From the NCBI GenBank assembly GCA_963573315.1, contig OY752150.1:1674001-1738000 (forward strand): 64,000 nt of DNA, written 5' to 3'. Shown here in pieces: positions 23,295-33,021 of the stretch; position 1 is the stretch's first letter, and each line of letters starts with the position of its first letter. The stretch is from Entomortierella parvispora. Its lineage: Eukaryota; Mortierellomycota; Mortierellomycetes; Mortierellales; Mortierellaceae. The position numbers were made by a program, and so were the translations under genes. The notes beneath the pieces are model-generated. The model was given only the letters and a program-made list of their open reading frames with translations, was not told the DNA's origin and searched no databases.

Positions 23295-26200
23295 CTAGGA
23301 GCGAGCTCCGCGAGTGACTGGGGGTGGACCTGGCTTGAGCGGGAAGCGAGAGTGAAAACGGGCGACATGCTCTGGTGAATTCTCAGCGTTGGCTGCAGGC
23401 TGCCATTCCGGATCTTTATAACCCTTGAACTTGATCAAATACCAAAGTTGCTTTCCACGGAATTTAGAGTCCCAGATTTCTTTAACTTCAAACTCCTCAT
23501 TGCCGTCAATCTCGATGGTAGGAGGCGGAGGTGCTACACGACCGGGTATTGTGTTGGCGCGGTAGGGCTCCAGAAGAGAGACATGGAAAACAGGATGGAG
23601 ACGGGCCATAGTGGTCGGGAGCTGAAGGCGGACCGAGCGAGAGTTGACTACTTCGGTGATCTTGAATGGACCCAGGTTCTTAACATCCAACTTGTTCGAA
23701 GGTCGGGTAGTCTTGATATTGTTACGTTTCAACATGACGAGGTCTCCTATAGCGAAGTTCGGCTGAGGGGTAAAGCGCTTGTTGTAGTGGCGCTCTTGGT
23801 TCTCTTGTGCCGACTTGATGTGGAACTGCAAGTCTTCTTGGAGACGCTTCAACTCTTGGAGGCGGTCCTTGGCGAAGGGGCTACTGACTGCAACTCGAGG
23901 GACCTTCACACTGAAGCGGGGGGTGGTATCCTTGGTGAGCAAAGAACGGAGTTTGTTTTGTGGTTGCTTGCACGGAATTGTTGTAGCAGAGCTCGGCCAT
24001 GGGTAAATGATTGCTCCAATCGTCTTGTTGGTAGCTTGTGAAACAGCGGAGGTATTGTTCCAGAGTGGCATTCGTACGTTCAGTCTGTCCATCGGTCTGC
24101 GGGTGATAGGCCGTTGACAGATTCTGGGTGATCCCCAGCGCTTCCATCGCAGACTGCATGAACGTAGAGGTGAAGACAGAGCCTCGGTCCGATACGATGT
24201 CATCTGGCAGGCCATGGTAGGCAAAAACTCGGGACAGGAACAGATCCAAAGTGTCACTTGCGTTGACATCGTCGGTGGTTGGAATGAAGTGTGCCATTTT
24301 TGTGAGGCGATCCACGACCACCAATATAGCAGTATAACCTTTGGAGTCAGGTAGTTGAACAATAAAGTCCATTGATATCGAAGACCAAGGGCTCTCAGGG
24401 ATCGGCAGAGACTGAAGGAGTCCAAAGGGCTTGTGGTGAGAAGTCTTGTTCCGTTGGCAAGCGTCACAGGTCAACACAAAAGACTTGATAAAGTCTCTCA
24501 TACGTGGCCAGTGATAAGTGCGACTGACCAGTTCAAAGGTCTTCGCAATTCCACCATGTCCAGCAGCCGGATCATCGTGACAGGTGGAGAGAATATCTCG
24601 TTGCAGAGCCTTATCATCAGGGACTACACTCCGACCGTTGAAGAACAGGACTCCATCCTCGAAGCGGTACTCAGGGTTGGTCTCGGGATTATCGCGTGAC
24701 TGATCCAAGATCTCCATGACGGTATCATCGTCTTGATACCCTTCTTTGATACGATTGACAAGGTCTTCAGCGTTGCCAACCCGGAGTACTTCGTCATTGC
24801 TGCGACTGTGAATGAGCTAAGCGAAATGGGCATCGGCAAGATGGCGTCGTGCACTGGACCTTCCCCCTCCTCAGGAGTGTACATACGGGAGAGAGCGTCA
24901 GCGGCGCCATTGTGGACACCAGGGCGGTAGGCAAGAACAACCTTAAACTTGGACAGTCGTTCGGCATAGCGGATTTGGCGTTCACTTAGAGCACGCTTCT
25001 CAGAAAAGTACTCTAAGTTCTTGTGGTCTGTAAGGACAAGAGCAGGGTGTTCAGAGTAAACAAAATAGTGGCGCCAATGTTCCAGACCCTCGATGACAGC
25101 CAATAATTCGGTATCATGGATATGATAATTGCGCTCCGGTGGCGTCAGCGAACGAGAATAGAAAGCGACAGGATGGAGCACACCACTATCATCGGGCTGG
25201 CTGCACACATTGCCGAGGGCGAACTTGGAAGCGTCTGGTTCCAAGACACAAGGACGGGAAGGATCAAAGTGAACCAGCATTGGTTCAGAGCTAAACGCGA
25301 GCTTGAGGGCATCAAAAGCGGTTTGGGCGGCGGGATCCCACTTGAACGGGACGCCTTTCTTGAGGAAGCGCGTCATTGGTCCCACCAGCTTGGAAAACTT
25401 CTTGATAAAGCGGCGATAAAAGTTGGCAAACCCAAGGAAGACTTGGATGTCGCGGACGCAGGTAGGGACAGCCCAAGAGGTGATCACCTCAACCTTGGCG
25501 GGATCCATGGAGACACCATCGGGTGAGATGATGTAACCTAAGAATTCGACTTTTTCGACGCCAAATTCGCACTTCTCGAGGTTAACTTGAAGTTGGGCAT
25601 CGGACAAGAGTTGCAGGACACGGCGTACATCGGCGGTGTGAGTTGCCTTGTCTTGAGAGTAGATTAGGATGTCATCCAAATAGATGACCACGACCGTGTC
25701 CAAGCACTCACGGAGGACGTCATTGAGGAAAGCTTGGAACGTAGCGGGTGCGTTGCAAAGACCAAAGGGCATGACCAAAAACTCGAAATGACCATAACGT
25801 GTCCTAAACGCCGTCTTCCACTCGTCTCCTTCGGCGATACGAATTAAATTATATGCACCCTTCAGGTCCAATTTCGTAAAAATCTTGGCGGAGCGGAGGC
25901 GTTCCAAGGTTTCTGCAATGAGCGGTAAAGGGCAGCGGTTCTTGATGGTCAACTTGTTCAGCGCGCGATAGTCGACACACATACGGAGTTCTTTGTTTTT
26001 CTTGGGTACAAAGAGGACAGGAGCCCCGGCAGGGGATTCAGAGTGGCGGATAAAACCCTTTTTCAGATTATCATCAAGGAATTCTCGAAGAGCTTCAAGC
26101 TCCTTTTCAGATAAGTTATACAGAGGACCAAAGGGAGCGGTGGCATCCGGCTCAAGAAAGATGGAGTGGTCAAAAGAGCGATGAGGCGGCAGAGTGCCAA

Positions 26201-26930
26201 TCGCGCGGTCTTTGAAGAGAGCAGCAAAGTCAGCGTACTTCGGAGGCAGGACAGGGACAGGTTTTTCATCAACAGAATTCAAGGACAGAGAGGGATCAGA
26301 GTGCTCGCGGATCGCTTCAAGATCGCGGCAGAACAAAGAAACGAGTTGTAACGAGTACAAGTCATCAGCAGAAAGGTCAGAAGACTCTACATCAATAGAG
26401 TCAAGATCAAGATCAAGATTTTCAATAGATAAATCAGGAGAGTAATGAGAAAGGCAACGTTTATTGCAGTGTTCATCACGAAAAGAAACTAGGTGCTTTT
26501 TCCAATGGATATGAGGGTTGTGGATGTGTAACCAGTCAATTCCAAGGATAACAGCATGGGTCTGAAGAGAGGTGACGTTGCAATTGAGGGTCTCATGATG
26601 GGAGTCTGAGATAGTGAAACTCAAAGGACAGGTCTTCGTGACGGGGCCCGAGGTGCTTGGGGAGCCATCCGCCATATGTAAACGGACAGGGTGATTGAGT
26701 TCCGAGGTTGGTAGAGATAATTTTTTGATAAATGCGGCGTCAACAAAGGATTTTTGTGCGCCCGAATCGAGGAGAGCATTGGTCTTGACAGGGGGTCGGT
26801 CAGGAAGGTGAACGGTGATAGGGATGAGGAGACAGTAACGAGGAAGTGCGGGCTGGCCCGGGGGAGTAGGCGCAGCGAGGACGTGGCCTAAGATCCAATC
26901 CTCGGTAGGATCTAGGCCGACTCGTTTTCC
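23295..26930 (-). pseudogene. Element A Pol (protease, RT/RNase H, integrase, chromodomain), frameshifted
   Basis: The frame is open across the gag stop. It shows the protease triad (LLDSGAQKSFVD), RT (FTKLDLKGAYNLIRI, VVIYLDDILIYS) and RNase H (LVLTDHKNLEYFS). Near 24800 the reading frame changes to the one carrying the integrase zinc finger and core (CDACQRNK, SISMDFIVQLPD, VSDRGSVFTS, TAYHPQTDGQTER). Near 23930 it returns to the first frame for the GPY-like region and chromodomain (WYLIKFKGYKD). Two frameshifts break the gene, unless they are sequence errors. Chromodomains target integration to heterochromatin. The two halves of the integrase are otherwise well preserved, so decay is recent. 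Confidence 0.85.
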
Positions 26931-28039
26931 GAATCAAATTCGAAAGACACACCTTCGACGGAGACGGCTGCAAGGCGGGCTTTCTTGACAGGACAATCAC
27001 CAGCAAAGTGATTCTTTCCACCACAGTAAAGACAGAGCTTGTTGTCGCGACGACGTTGTTTCTCTTCAGCGGTGATGTGCTTGACACGCACAGTATCAAG
27101 ATCCATATCAGTTGAGGAGGAGGCAGCGGCAGAGGAGGTCGCGGCTGGGGTAGTGGATCTTCGGGACCAAGAGTTGTTCGAGTGGTGAGCTCGAGTGCCA
27201 AAACGCTGATCGCGCGCACGCGAGACATGGTTTTGGTACGCAGTGGAGGCAGCAGCCTGGGCGTCACGGAGGGTCTTGAGGTTGTGCATCTGAGCTGTCA
27301 ACAGGGATTTGACATCGGATGACAGACCATCCTTGAAACGGGCAAGAAGAGCAACCTCGTTCCAACCGGACTGAGAAGCTAGAGGTTGGAACTTGGCGAT
27401 GTACTCCGAGACTGTGCCGTTCTGGCGGAGACGGATGAGTCGATTGTTGATATCGTCGGCGTGAAGGTGGTTGCCATAGAGGTCGTTGAGGAGGTCGGCA
27501 AAGAGTTCCCAGTCAGACAAGTAACCTTCGGTATCTTGGGCGCGGCCGATGACGTACGGGGCAAAGAACTCTGCGGGAAGGCCTTCCATTGACTGTAAGG
27601 CCAGATTAATCTTGTCGACGTCAGTTCTGAAAGATCTGGGATGTCTCGAGAACACGGTGTTGAGTTGCGACATGAACTGGTTCAGCGACATGCCATTGGG
27701 GTCACCCTTGAACTTGGTCGTGAGGGCGTTCGGGACTGGAACGTTGAGACCACGCTGAGCCAATTGGGCAAGGATCTCTTGGACTTGGAGTTGATATTCT
27801 TGTTGGCGGGTTTGGTTCTCGGCGAGGGTCTGGATAGCCTCTTGGACAACAGAGGCGGACGAAGTGCTCGATGTGGCCTCGGCCATGGCAGTCATCTGCT
27901 GTTGCAGAACTTCTACCTGTTGCATGGTAGCTTGCAGATGTTGGAGGACAGCTTGGGGATTAACGTCCGAGTTCTCAGCTTGCTCGGCGATGTGGTGCAG
28001 GGTGTAGATACCCTGCTGGTCGTGTTGGTTGTGGTCCAT
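26912..28039 (-). CDS. Element A Gag (capsid/nucleocapsid)
   Basis: A 375-residue open frame. The N-terminus is Gln-rich and probably helical (LQATMQQVEVLQQQMTAM). The middle carries the Retrotrans_gag pattern (FMSQLNTVFSRHPRSF, GYLSDWELFADLLNDLYGN, YIAKFQPLASQSGWNE). The C-terminus has a CCHC zinc knuckle, CLYCGGKNHFAGDC. Gag packages the element RNA into virus-like particles. The stop at 26912 is overlapped by the pol frame, which is open through it in the -1 frame, as in other Ty3 elements. The frame is intact. Confidence 0.85.
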   Translation of the reverse strand: MDHNQHDQQGIYTLHHIAEQAENSDVNPQAVLQHLQATMQQVEVLQQQMTAMAEATSSTSSASVVQEAIQTLAENQTRQQEYQLQVQEILAQLAQRGLNVPVPNALTTKFKGDPNGMSLNQFMSQLNTVFSRHPRSFRTDVDKINLALQSMEGLPAEFFAPYVIGRAQDTEGYLSDWELFADLLNDLYGNHLHADDINNRLIRLRQNGTVSEYIAKFQPLASQSGWNEVALLARFKDGLSSDVKSLLTAQMHNLKTLRDAQAAASTAYQNHVSRARDQRFGTRAHHSNNSWSRRSTTPAATSSAAASSSTDMDLDTVRVKHITAEEKQRRRDNKLCLYCGGKNHFAGDCPVKKARLAAVSVEGVSFEFDSENESA

Positions 28040-28385
28040 GGTAGCGAAAACGAGGGAACATGGGGGCGAGGGTCGTTTTCAGCGGATTTTTGGTAACAGA
28101 AATGAGGAAAAATAAGCTTTTTTAAAGATTTCCTGTGCGCGAGCAATGCAAGTTTTCGCGGGCCAAGGAGAGCAGGAAATGCGCAAGAAGAAGAACGGTG
28201 GAGAAACAAGAAGTCGACCAGTTTACTTTTATCGACGCGAATGACCCCGGACGGTGGATTGCGGACAGTAACCCTGGGACAGGTGAACTATTACTAAAAG
28301 GGAGTTGCTGCAAAATGGAAGCAGCAAGAGTGGAGGAGTGTGTCTGGAAGGAAAGACGAGAAGGCAGGATGTGTAGAGTCTGCAA
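28040..28385 (-). other. Leader of element A between 5' LTR and gag
   Basis: No open frame of note. This is where the primer-binding site should be. On the minus strand the bases after the LTR read TTGCAGACTCTACACATCC, which I could not match to a tRNA 3' end. Confidence 0.5.
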
Positions 28386-28836
28386 TGTCACGATCGGACA
28401 AGACAGGGACAAGAAGGTGAAGGAAAGGTGTGGTTTATTGTGAATTGCAGACTGAGGAACAAAGCAAGAGGACAGAGGGGTTTATATACTAGAGAGTGAT
28501 GAAGGCCTGGACCAGGCCTGCGTTGAGTCAGAGATGACACGGAAGAGTAGGATACATATCCGAGCAGGTACTAATCATAAGCCGGACCTATGAGTAGGGT
28601 CCGGGATGGCAACATAGATGAAGGAGAATGAGATGGAGGTCCTGATAGGTGCGGCTGAGAGATACGTACTAAGGGTAGCTATAGCCCTAGGTCCAGAACC
28701 TGGACGCCAGGGGTACTCGTCGGAGATCAGAGGACAAGCCAATGAGTGCGGATACAGATCCTAGGTTCGCGATCCTAGACCAGAGGTACAAGAGACGCGT
28801 ACTTCGTACGATCTGAGTCTGCGACGTTTCGTGACA
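28386..28836 (-). repeat. 5' LTR of element A
   Basis: A complete 451-bp copy with TGT...ACA ends. It is followed on its element-outer side by GAAAG, identical to the bases before the split 3' LTR. A TATATAA-like box (plus-strand TTTATATACT near 28480) could be the LTR promoter. Confidence 0.88.
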
Positions 28837-28841
28837 GAAAG

Positions 28842-29177
28842 GGTGTACTACTGTACTAATACAGTATGGGATATGACTACATTACATATAAATGATGTGG
28901 AAACAACACATTCCCGATAAACAGATCATTTGCAGAGTTTTTTTTGTACTGTACAGTGCAGCTTGTTTATTCTGCAGATCTCTCTGTGAAGGCCGAAGAG
29001 GCTGGTGCGAAGGATGACCAAAATAACGGGAAGGAAGAAAGGTGTCTTTATTGCATCGGATGGGCAGGACAAGAAATAGGCATGCCCGGACGTGTATGGA
29101 GTACACGTCACCGGCAGCGTATCCTCGTTACCCCGTGATCCTCGTTAATTAAAAATAAAGTTATAAAGATAGGATTA
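28842..29177. other. No gene seen
   Basis: AT-rich sequence (TACATATAAATGATG) with only short shadow frames. It is the original target sequence right of element A. Confidence 0.4.
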
Positions 29178-30137
29178 ATCTACTTGTCACCCCCGGGTGA
29201 CAGCTGTTATCCGTCACCTGGGGCCAAAAGGCAGTCACAAAGTCTTTATCTGGCACCTGGGTGACAGATAAAAAAGTCAGACTACTTGTCACCTCCTGGG
29301 TGCCAAATAAAGCCAGAAAACTTCTCGAACTCTTTATCTGGCACCCGGGTGACATTTAAAAAAGTCAGACTACTTGTCCCCTCCTGGGTGCCAAATAAAG
29401 CCAGAAAACCTCACAAGCGTGGGGGGGACCGTAGTCTTACTTTTTATTTCAAATTATTTGTCGCTCCACAGGTGTCGCTGGAACTGCTATGGGCTTATGG
29501 GTATATGAATGTGGGTGCTACGGAAGTCTATACTCCAGCTTCCCTCTGTGCTTTCGGGCGTTTTGCCCTAGTTTGTTACAGACCCTGTACCTCGAAGAGC
29601 GTGCTCGGGGTCTCCATGCTCCTCTTGTAACGCGTCAATTTTCGGCCTGCCCTTTGTTTTCACCTGGACAGGGTCCATGTTTCCTTTGCCTTCGACGATA
29701 GAGTCATTGCTTCTTTGGCCATATCGAAGACCTCAGGGTTCCTATACCATCTCAATGAGATCTTTCATTCGGCCAGAGATCTCGCCATAGAGTTGCTTCT
29801 TAGAGAGATGTCTTCTGTCCTGAGGGGAAATTGGAGGCCCAAAAGGATAGGCGTTTTGAACACAACTCATACAATCGACTGAAGGGTAATCAGCCACACT
29901 GTCTCTGTCGCTTTCTTGAGTATCCGCGGGCAGTTTCGTGTCAAGGATTTATTTGTCACCCGGGTGACAGGAACCACTTTATTTATATCTGACACCTGGG
30001 GGTGACAAATAAGCCTCTTTTGTCACCCGGGTGACAGGAAGCAATTGAGTTTTCTATTAGACACCTGGGGTGACAAATAAACCACATTTTTACTCTCAAA
30101 GTGTGACCGCTACTTAAGGGGAGGGTGACAAGTAGAT
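29178..30137. mobile_element. Non-autonomous TIR element with subterminal palindromes
   Basis: The ends are inverted copies of ATCTACTTGTCACCC (29178-29192 and, inverted, 30123-30137). Within about 220 bp of the left end and 190 bp of the right end, palindromes close to GTCACCCGGGTGAC repeat (29186, 29252, 29288, 29340, about 29374, 29955, about 29990, 30022, about 30060). They are absent from the roughly 550-bp centre. Terminal repeats plus subterminal repeat clusters resemble the transposase-binding regions of En/Spm- or hAT-type DNA transposons. No transposase frame is present and I could not define a target duplication with confidence. Confidence 0.55.
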
Positions 30138-30971
30138 TGACCGATAAAGATAAACAGGGAATAAAACTCCCTATCCGCAACACGGCTCCCCCTAGACTTT
30201 AGCCCAGAAGAACCAACAGCTTTGCCGCAGGTTGCGAGGAAAAAATAAACCTCGCCAGTGGTGGTTGGCAGCAATGAGGGGAAAAGATAAAACGTCAGGC
30301 AGGTTGGATGGATATGAGGGCCAAAAATAAAACCTCAACAGGAAAGTTCCTGGCATGGTGGTCGAAGGGAAAACGTCATGCGTAGCACGCGTACAAAACC
30401 TTCATCATGGATCCCGTTGGGGTATCCTTCAGTAGGGCAAGGATCTCAAGCCAGCAAGGAGCTGTTGCTGATTAAGAATCCTCGATCATTTCAATTTGCT
30501 TTTGAAAGGTGACTTGCTTCTTCTGAAGCTGCTTTCCTTTGCGTGCAAGAACATGTGGGTTTTGAGAATTCAGTTTTGCATGGTAAAGAGCCACGGTTGT
30601 CTTAGCATCGAAGTTCTCATAGGCGATCGTTCAGACACACAGGACTCGGAAATGGTTTTAAAAATCATCCAACTCTCTTTCAACGAGCTGTATACTATGC
30701 GTGTTGATGAGTTCATCTTGCATTCATGAAGAAACTTGTACACAAAAGGCTGACAGACAAGATACAAATTTTTAAAAAATAGTCTCTTCTCTGTATTTCG
30801 CGGACAAGATTGCATAGAGTGGGAACAAGCTTTAAAGCCCTTGATCCCACGATGCAGAACGCGTTTCTATGATGTCGATGCGTGTTCAAGAGACTTTCAT
30901 GCAGCAAAACTGTGGTATGTTTCTATTTGGAGAAGAGTGTGGTATTTAGCAGGATGATCACGCCTGGAATA
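30138..30971. other. No gene seen
   Basis: The frames of up to 81 codons have no domain signature. No repeat boundary or RNA gene was recognised. Confidence 0.4.
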
Positions 30972-31407
30972 TTACTGTGGTTTGTTTACATGATTGCAGC
31001 TATATAGATATTTTTGTCTGATGGTCACGGTGGATCTCATCGAGAAGGTCAGAGATGAGAAGGATGTCATGATGTATTTTGGACTTGAACGATCTCCATA
31101 GGGAATCTCTGAGTTTTCAGACTCGTCATAGCCTTTCCATTTTACCAAGTATTGTCTTACCCCCCTGGAGTCGAGTCTATGACTCAAGATCCGTTCAACT
31201 TCGAAGTGTTTCGATTCAGCAGTAGGGATATCACGAGATTGAGAGACAGGTTTCATTTGGACAGGTGCGTAGTTGCGAGCTAGCATGCGTCCCATGTTGT
31301 CACGTAGAGAATAAGTTCCTCTAGGGGTGCGACGCACAACCTTGAAGGGGCCATCCCACTTCCGGTCTAAAGCAGCTGAAGTCTCTTCGTCTTTGACCAT
31401 GACGAAA
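30972..31407 (-). pseudogene. B-like Ty3 integrase C-terminus and chromodomain, truncated
   Basis: From 31407 leftwards the frame reads HFVMVKDEETSAALDRKWDG, then a GPY-type 'GPFKVVRRTPRGTY' segment and a chromodomain (HFEVERILSHRL, YLVKWKGYDESE). It matches the end of element B in layout. The N-terminal side is cut by LTR C at 31408. The chromodomain aromatic/acidic positions are partly changed (ENSEIPY in place of a Trp-Glu-Pro motif), so it is decaying. Confidence 0.7.
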
Positions 31408-31749
31408 TGTCGCACACACAGCCTCGTATCACATGATCCACCCCGCCAGCGGTCGTACACAGTCGCTCTCATTTGATCTTGTTTGTTTGTTGCCTCTTTG
31501 CCACCACAATACATGGTGGCAAACCCCCAGGCACACAAGCATGCTCGTTTGACGCATGCTCCTTCCTTCTTGTAATATAAATAGTCAGTCCCTTTTAGAT
31601 AGTTTAGTTCTTTACCTAGTAACTTGAATACATTCCCTAAAACACCTTGAACCCTCTCCCCGCCTTGATCCTCCTTCACCCCACCCCGCCTTACCTTGCC
31701 CTTGGAAAGATCATTCCCCCTTTGACCTGCCTAGTCGTGATTCTCGACA
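31408..31749 (+). repeat. 5' LTR of element C
   Basis: 342 bp, TGTCGCACACACAG ... GATTCTCGACA. Contains TAATATAAATAG (about 31574), a likely TATA element. Further copies lie at 39285, 46527 and 53010. Confidence 0.85.
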
Positions 31750-31805
31750 TTACTAGGTCAAACAACTCCTTGATCTTTCACCCTCCAGTTACACCTTGTC
31801 CGCCC

Positions 31806-33021
31806 ATGGCCGAACAAATGTTAACGGCCCACGAAAGCCGAATCCTCGCTCTCGAGACCGCTGTCGACGGACTCAGAGCAATTGAACCAACTCTTCGGGT
31901 CTTTATCGACAACATTGATTTCTTCCAAGATGTCATCCAAGAACTGGAACCTCGACTTGCGTCGATCGAAAGTACTCTGCGAACGGTCGATCCCAGCGAA
32001 ATCTCAGGTGTCCAAGGCTCCCTCCTGGCCGTGCAAGATTCCTTCTCGGACATTCAAGACTCCCTCTCCACCTTGAGAATCGAACTGAATGGGTTCCGAC
32101 AAGACGCCCAGACGCAATTTGCCACCAAGAACGAAGTCCGATCCCAACGACTATCTGGCAATACAGTCGCACCAAAAGGGAAAATGGCTCTTCCCACTTC
32201 TTTTTCTGGGAAACGCGAAGACTGGAAAGTTTTCTCCAGTCATCTCACCTTGTACTTGACCGCCAATGCCTCAGCCTACCCCACTGACTCGGATAAGATC
32301 GTATTTGCCGTATCCCGTCTGGGAGAAGGCTCCAAAACTCAGCGAACCCCAAGCTCTCCGTCCCGCAATCATCACCAGCTTTGAATTGTTTATGGCCACC
32401 ATGAAAGAGACTTTCGGTGTGCAGAACGCCAACGTTGTGGCCGAAACCCAGCTGCTCCAGTTGCAGCAGAAGGATTCTGCTGTCAACTATACCAACGAAT
32501 TCCAAGAGTTATCTTCAGACCTCGGATGGAACGACTCTGCCCTTATTGCTCACTACCGCAGAGGTTTGAAGATCAGTGTAATCAAAGCCATTGATATGCT
32601 GGAGACTGTCCCCACTACTTTCACAGCGTTCGTCCAAAAAGCTATCGATGTGGATACCAAGCAGTACGCCAGTTTTCTTGAAATCAAGCACCGAGACCGA
32701 TCCACCCCCTCAGCCTCGCACCGTACGCCCCCAAAAACGAACTCCCCAGCTCCACGACCTGCCCCTAGTTCTGCACCTGCCCCTGCCCCTGCATCCACTT
32801 CGACCGCTGACCCCTCTATGGCCATGGACCTGAGCCACGCCAGACACCTTACTCCTGAAGAAAAGAAGCGCCGACAAGAACAGAACCTTTGCATGTACTG
32901 TGGTGATAAGAATCACTATGCTACTTCGTGCCCCAGAAAGAAGACCTTAGCTAGCTCAGAGATAGCCCAGACTAGTTCTTCTGATTCTTTCGAATTCGTC
33001 TTGGGAAACGACGAGGCCTAG
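31806..33021 (+). pseudogene. Element C Gag, frameshifted
   Basis: The start ATG is in CCCATGGCC at 31806. The N-terminal 170 residues are helical and leucine-spaced (ILALETAVDGLRAIEPTL). A capsid region follows (KREDWKVFSSHLTLYL) and near 32325 a frameshift moves the rest into another frame (FELFMATMKETFGVQNANVV, VNYTNEFQELSSDLGW). The end has a CCHC knuckle, CMYCGDKNHYATSCP. One frameshift breaks an otherwise typical Ty3 Gag. The pol frame is open across the gag stop (33019-33021). Confidence 0.8.

Larger units (their letters stand above)
16053..28836 (-). mobile_element. Ty3/gypsy chromodomain element A (full length, with a nested insertion)
   Basis: The outer ends are LTRs of family A (451 bp; TGTCACGATCGG ... 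GTTTCGTGACA). The 5-bp target duplication GAAAG is at 16048-16052 and 28837-28841. On the minus strand the order is 5' LTR 28386-28836, gag, protease-RT-RNase H, integrase and chromodomain, a polypurine tract (AGGGGGAGGAT, 23286-23296), then the 3' LTR. The 3' LTR is split into 16053-16380 and 23158-23285 by element B. The element lies 80 bp downstream of the CK1 stop. Confidence 0.88.

Noticed and set aside
23448-28096. Long plus-strand frames opposite element A (for example 197 and 151 codons)
   Set aside because: They are antisense shadows of the GC-rich gag and pol genes.
29186-30130. Regularly spaced short palindromes resembling a CRISPR array
   Set aside because: The units are degenerate, unevenly spaced and bounded by terminal inverted repeats; CRISPR arrays are not expected in a fungal genome.
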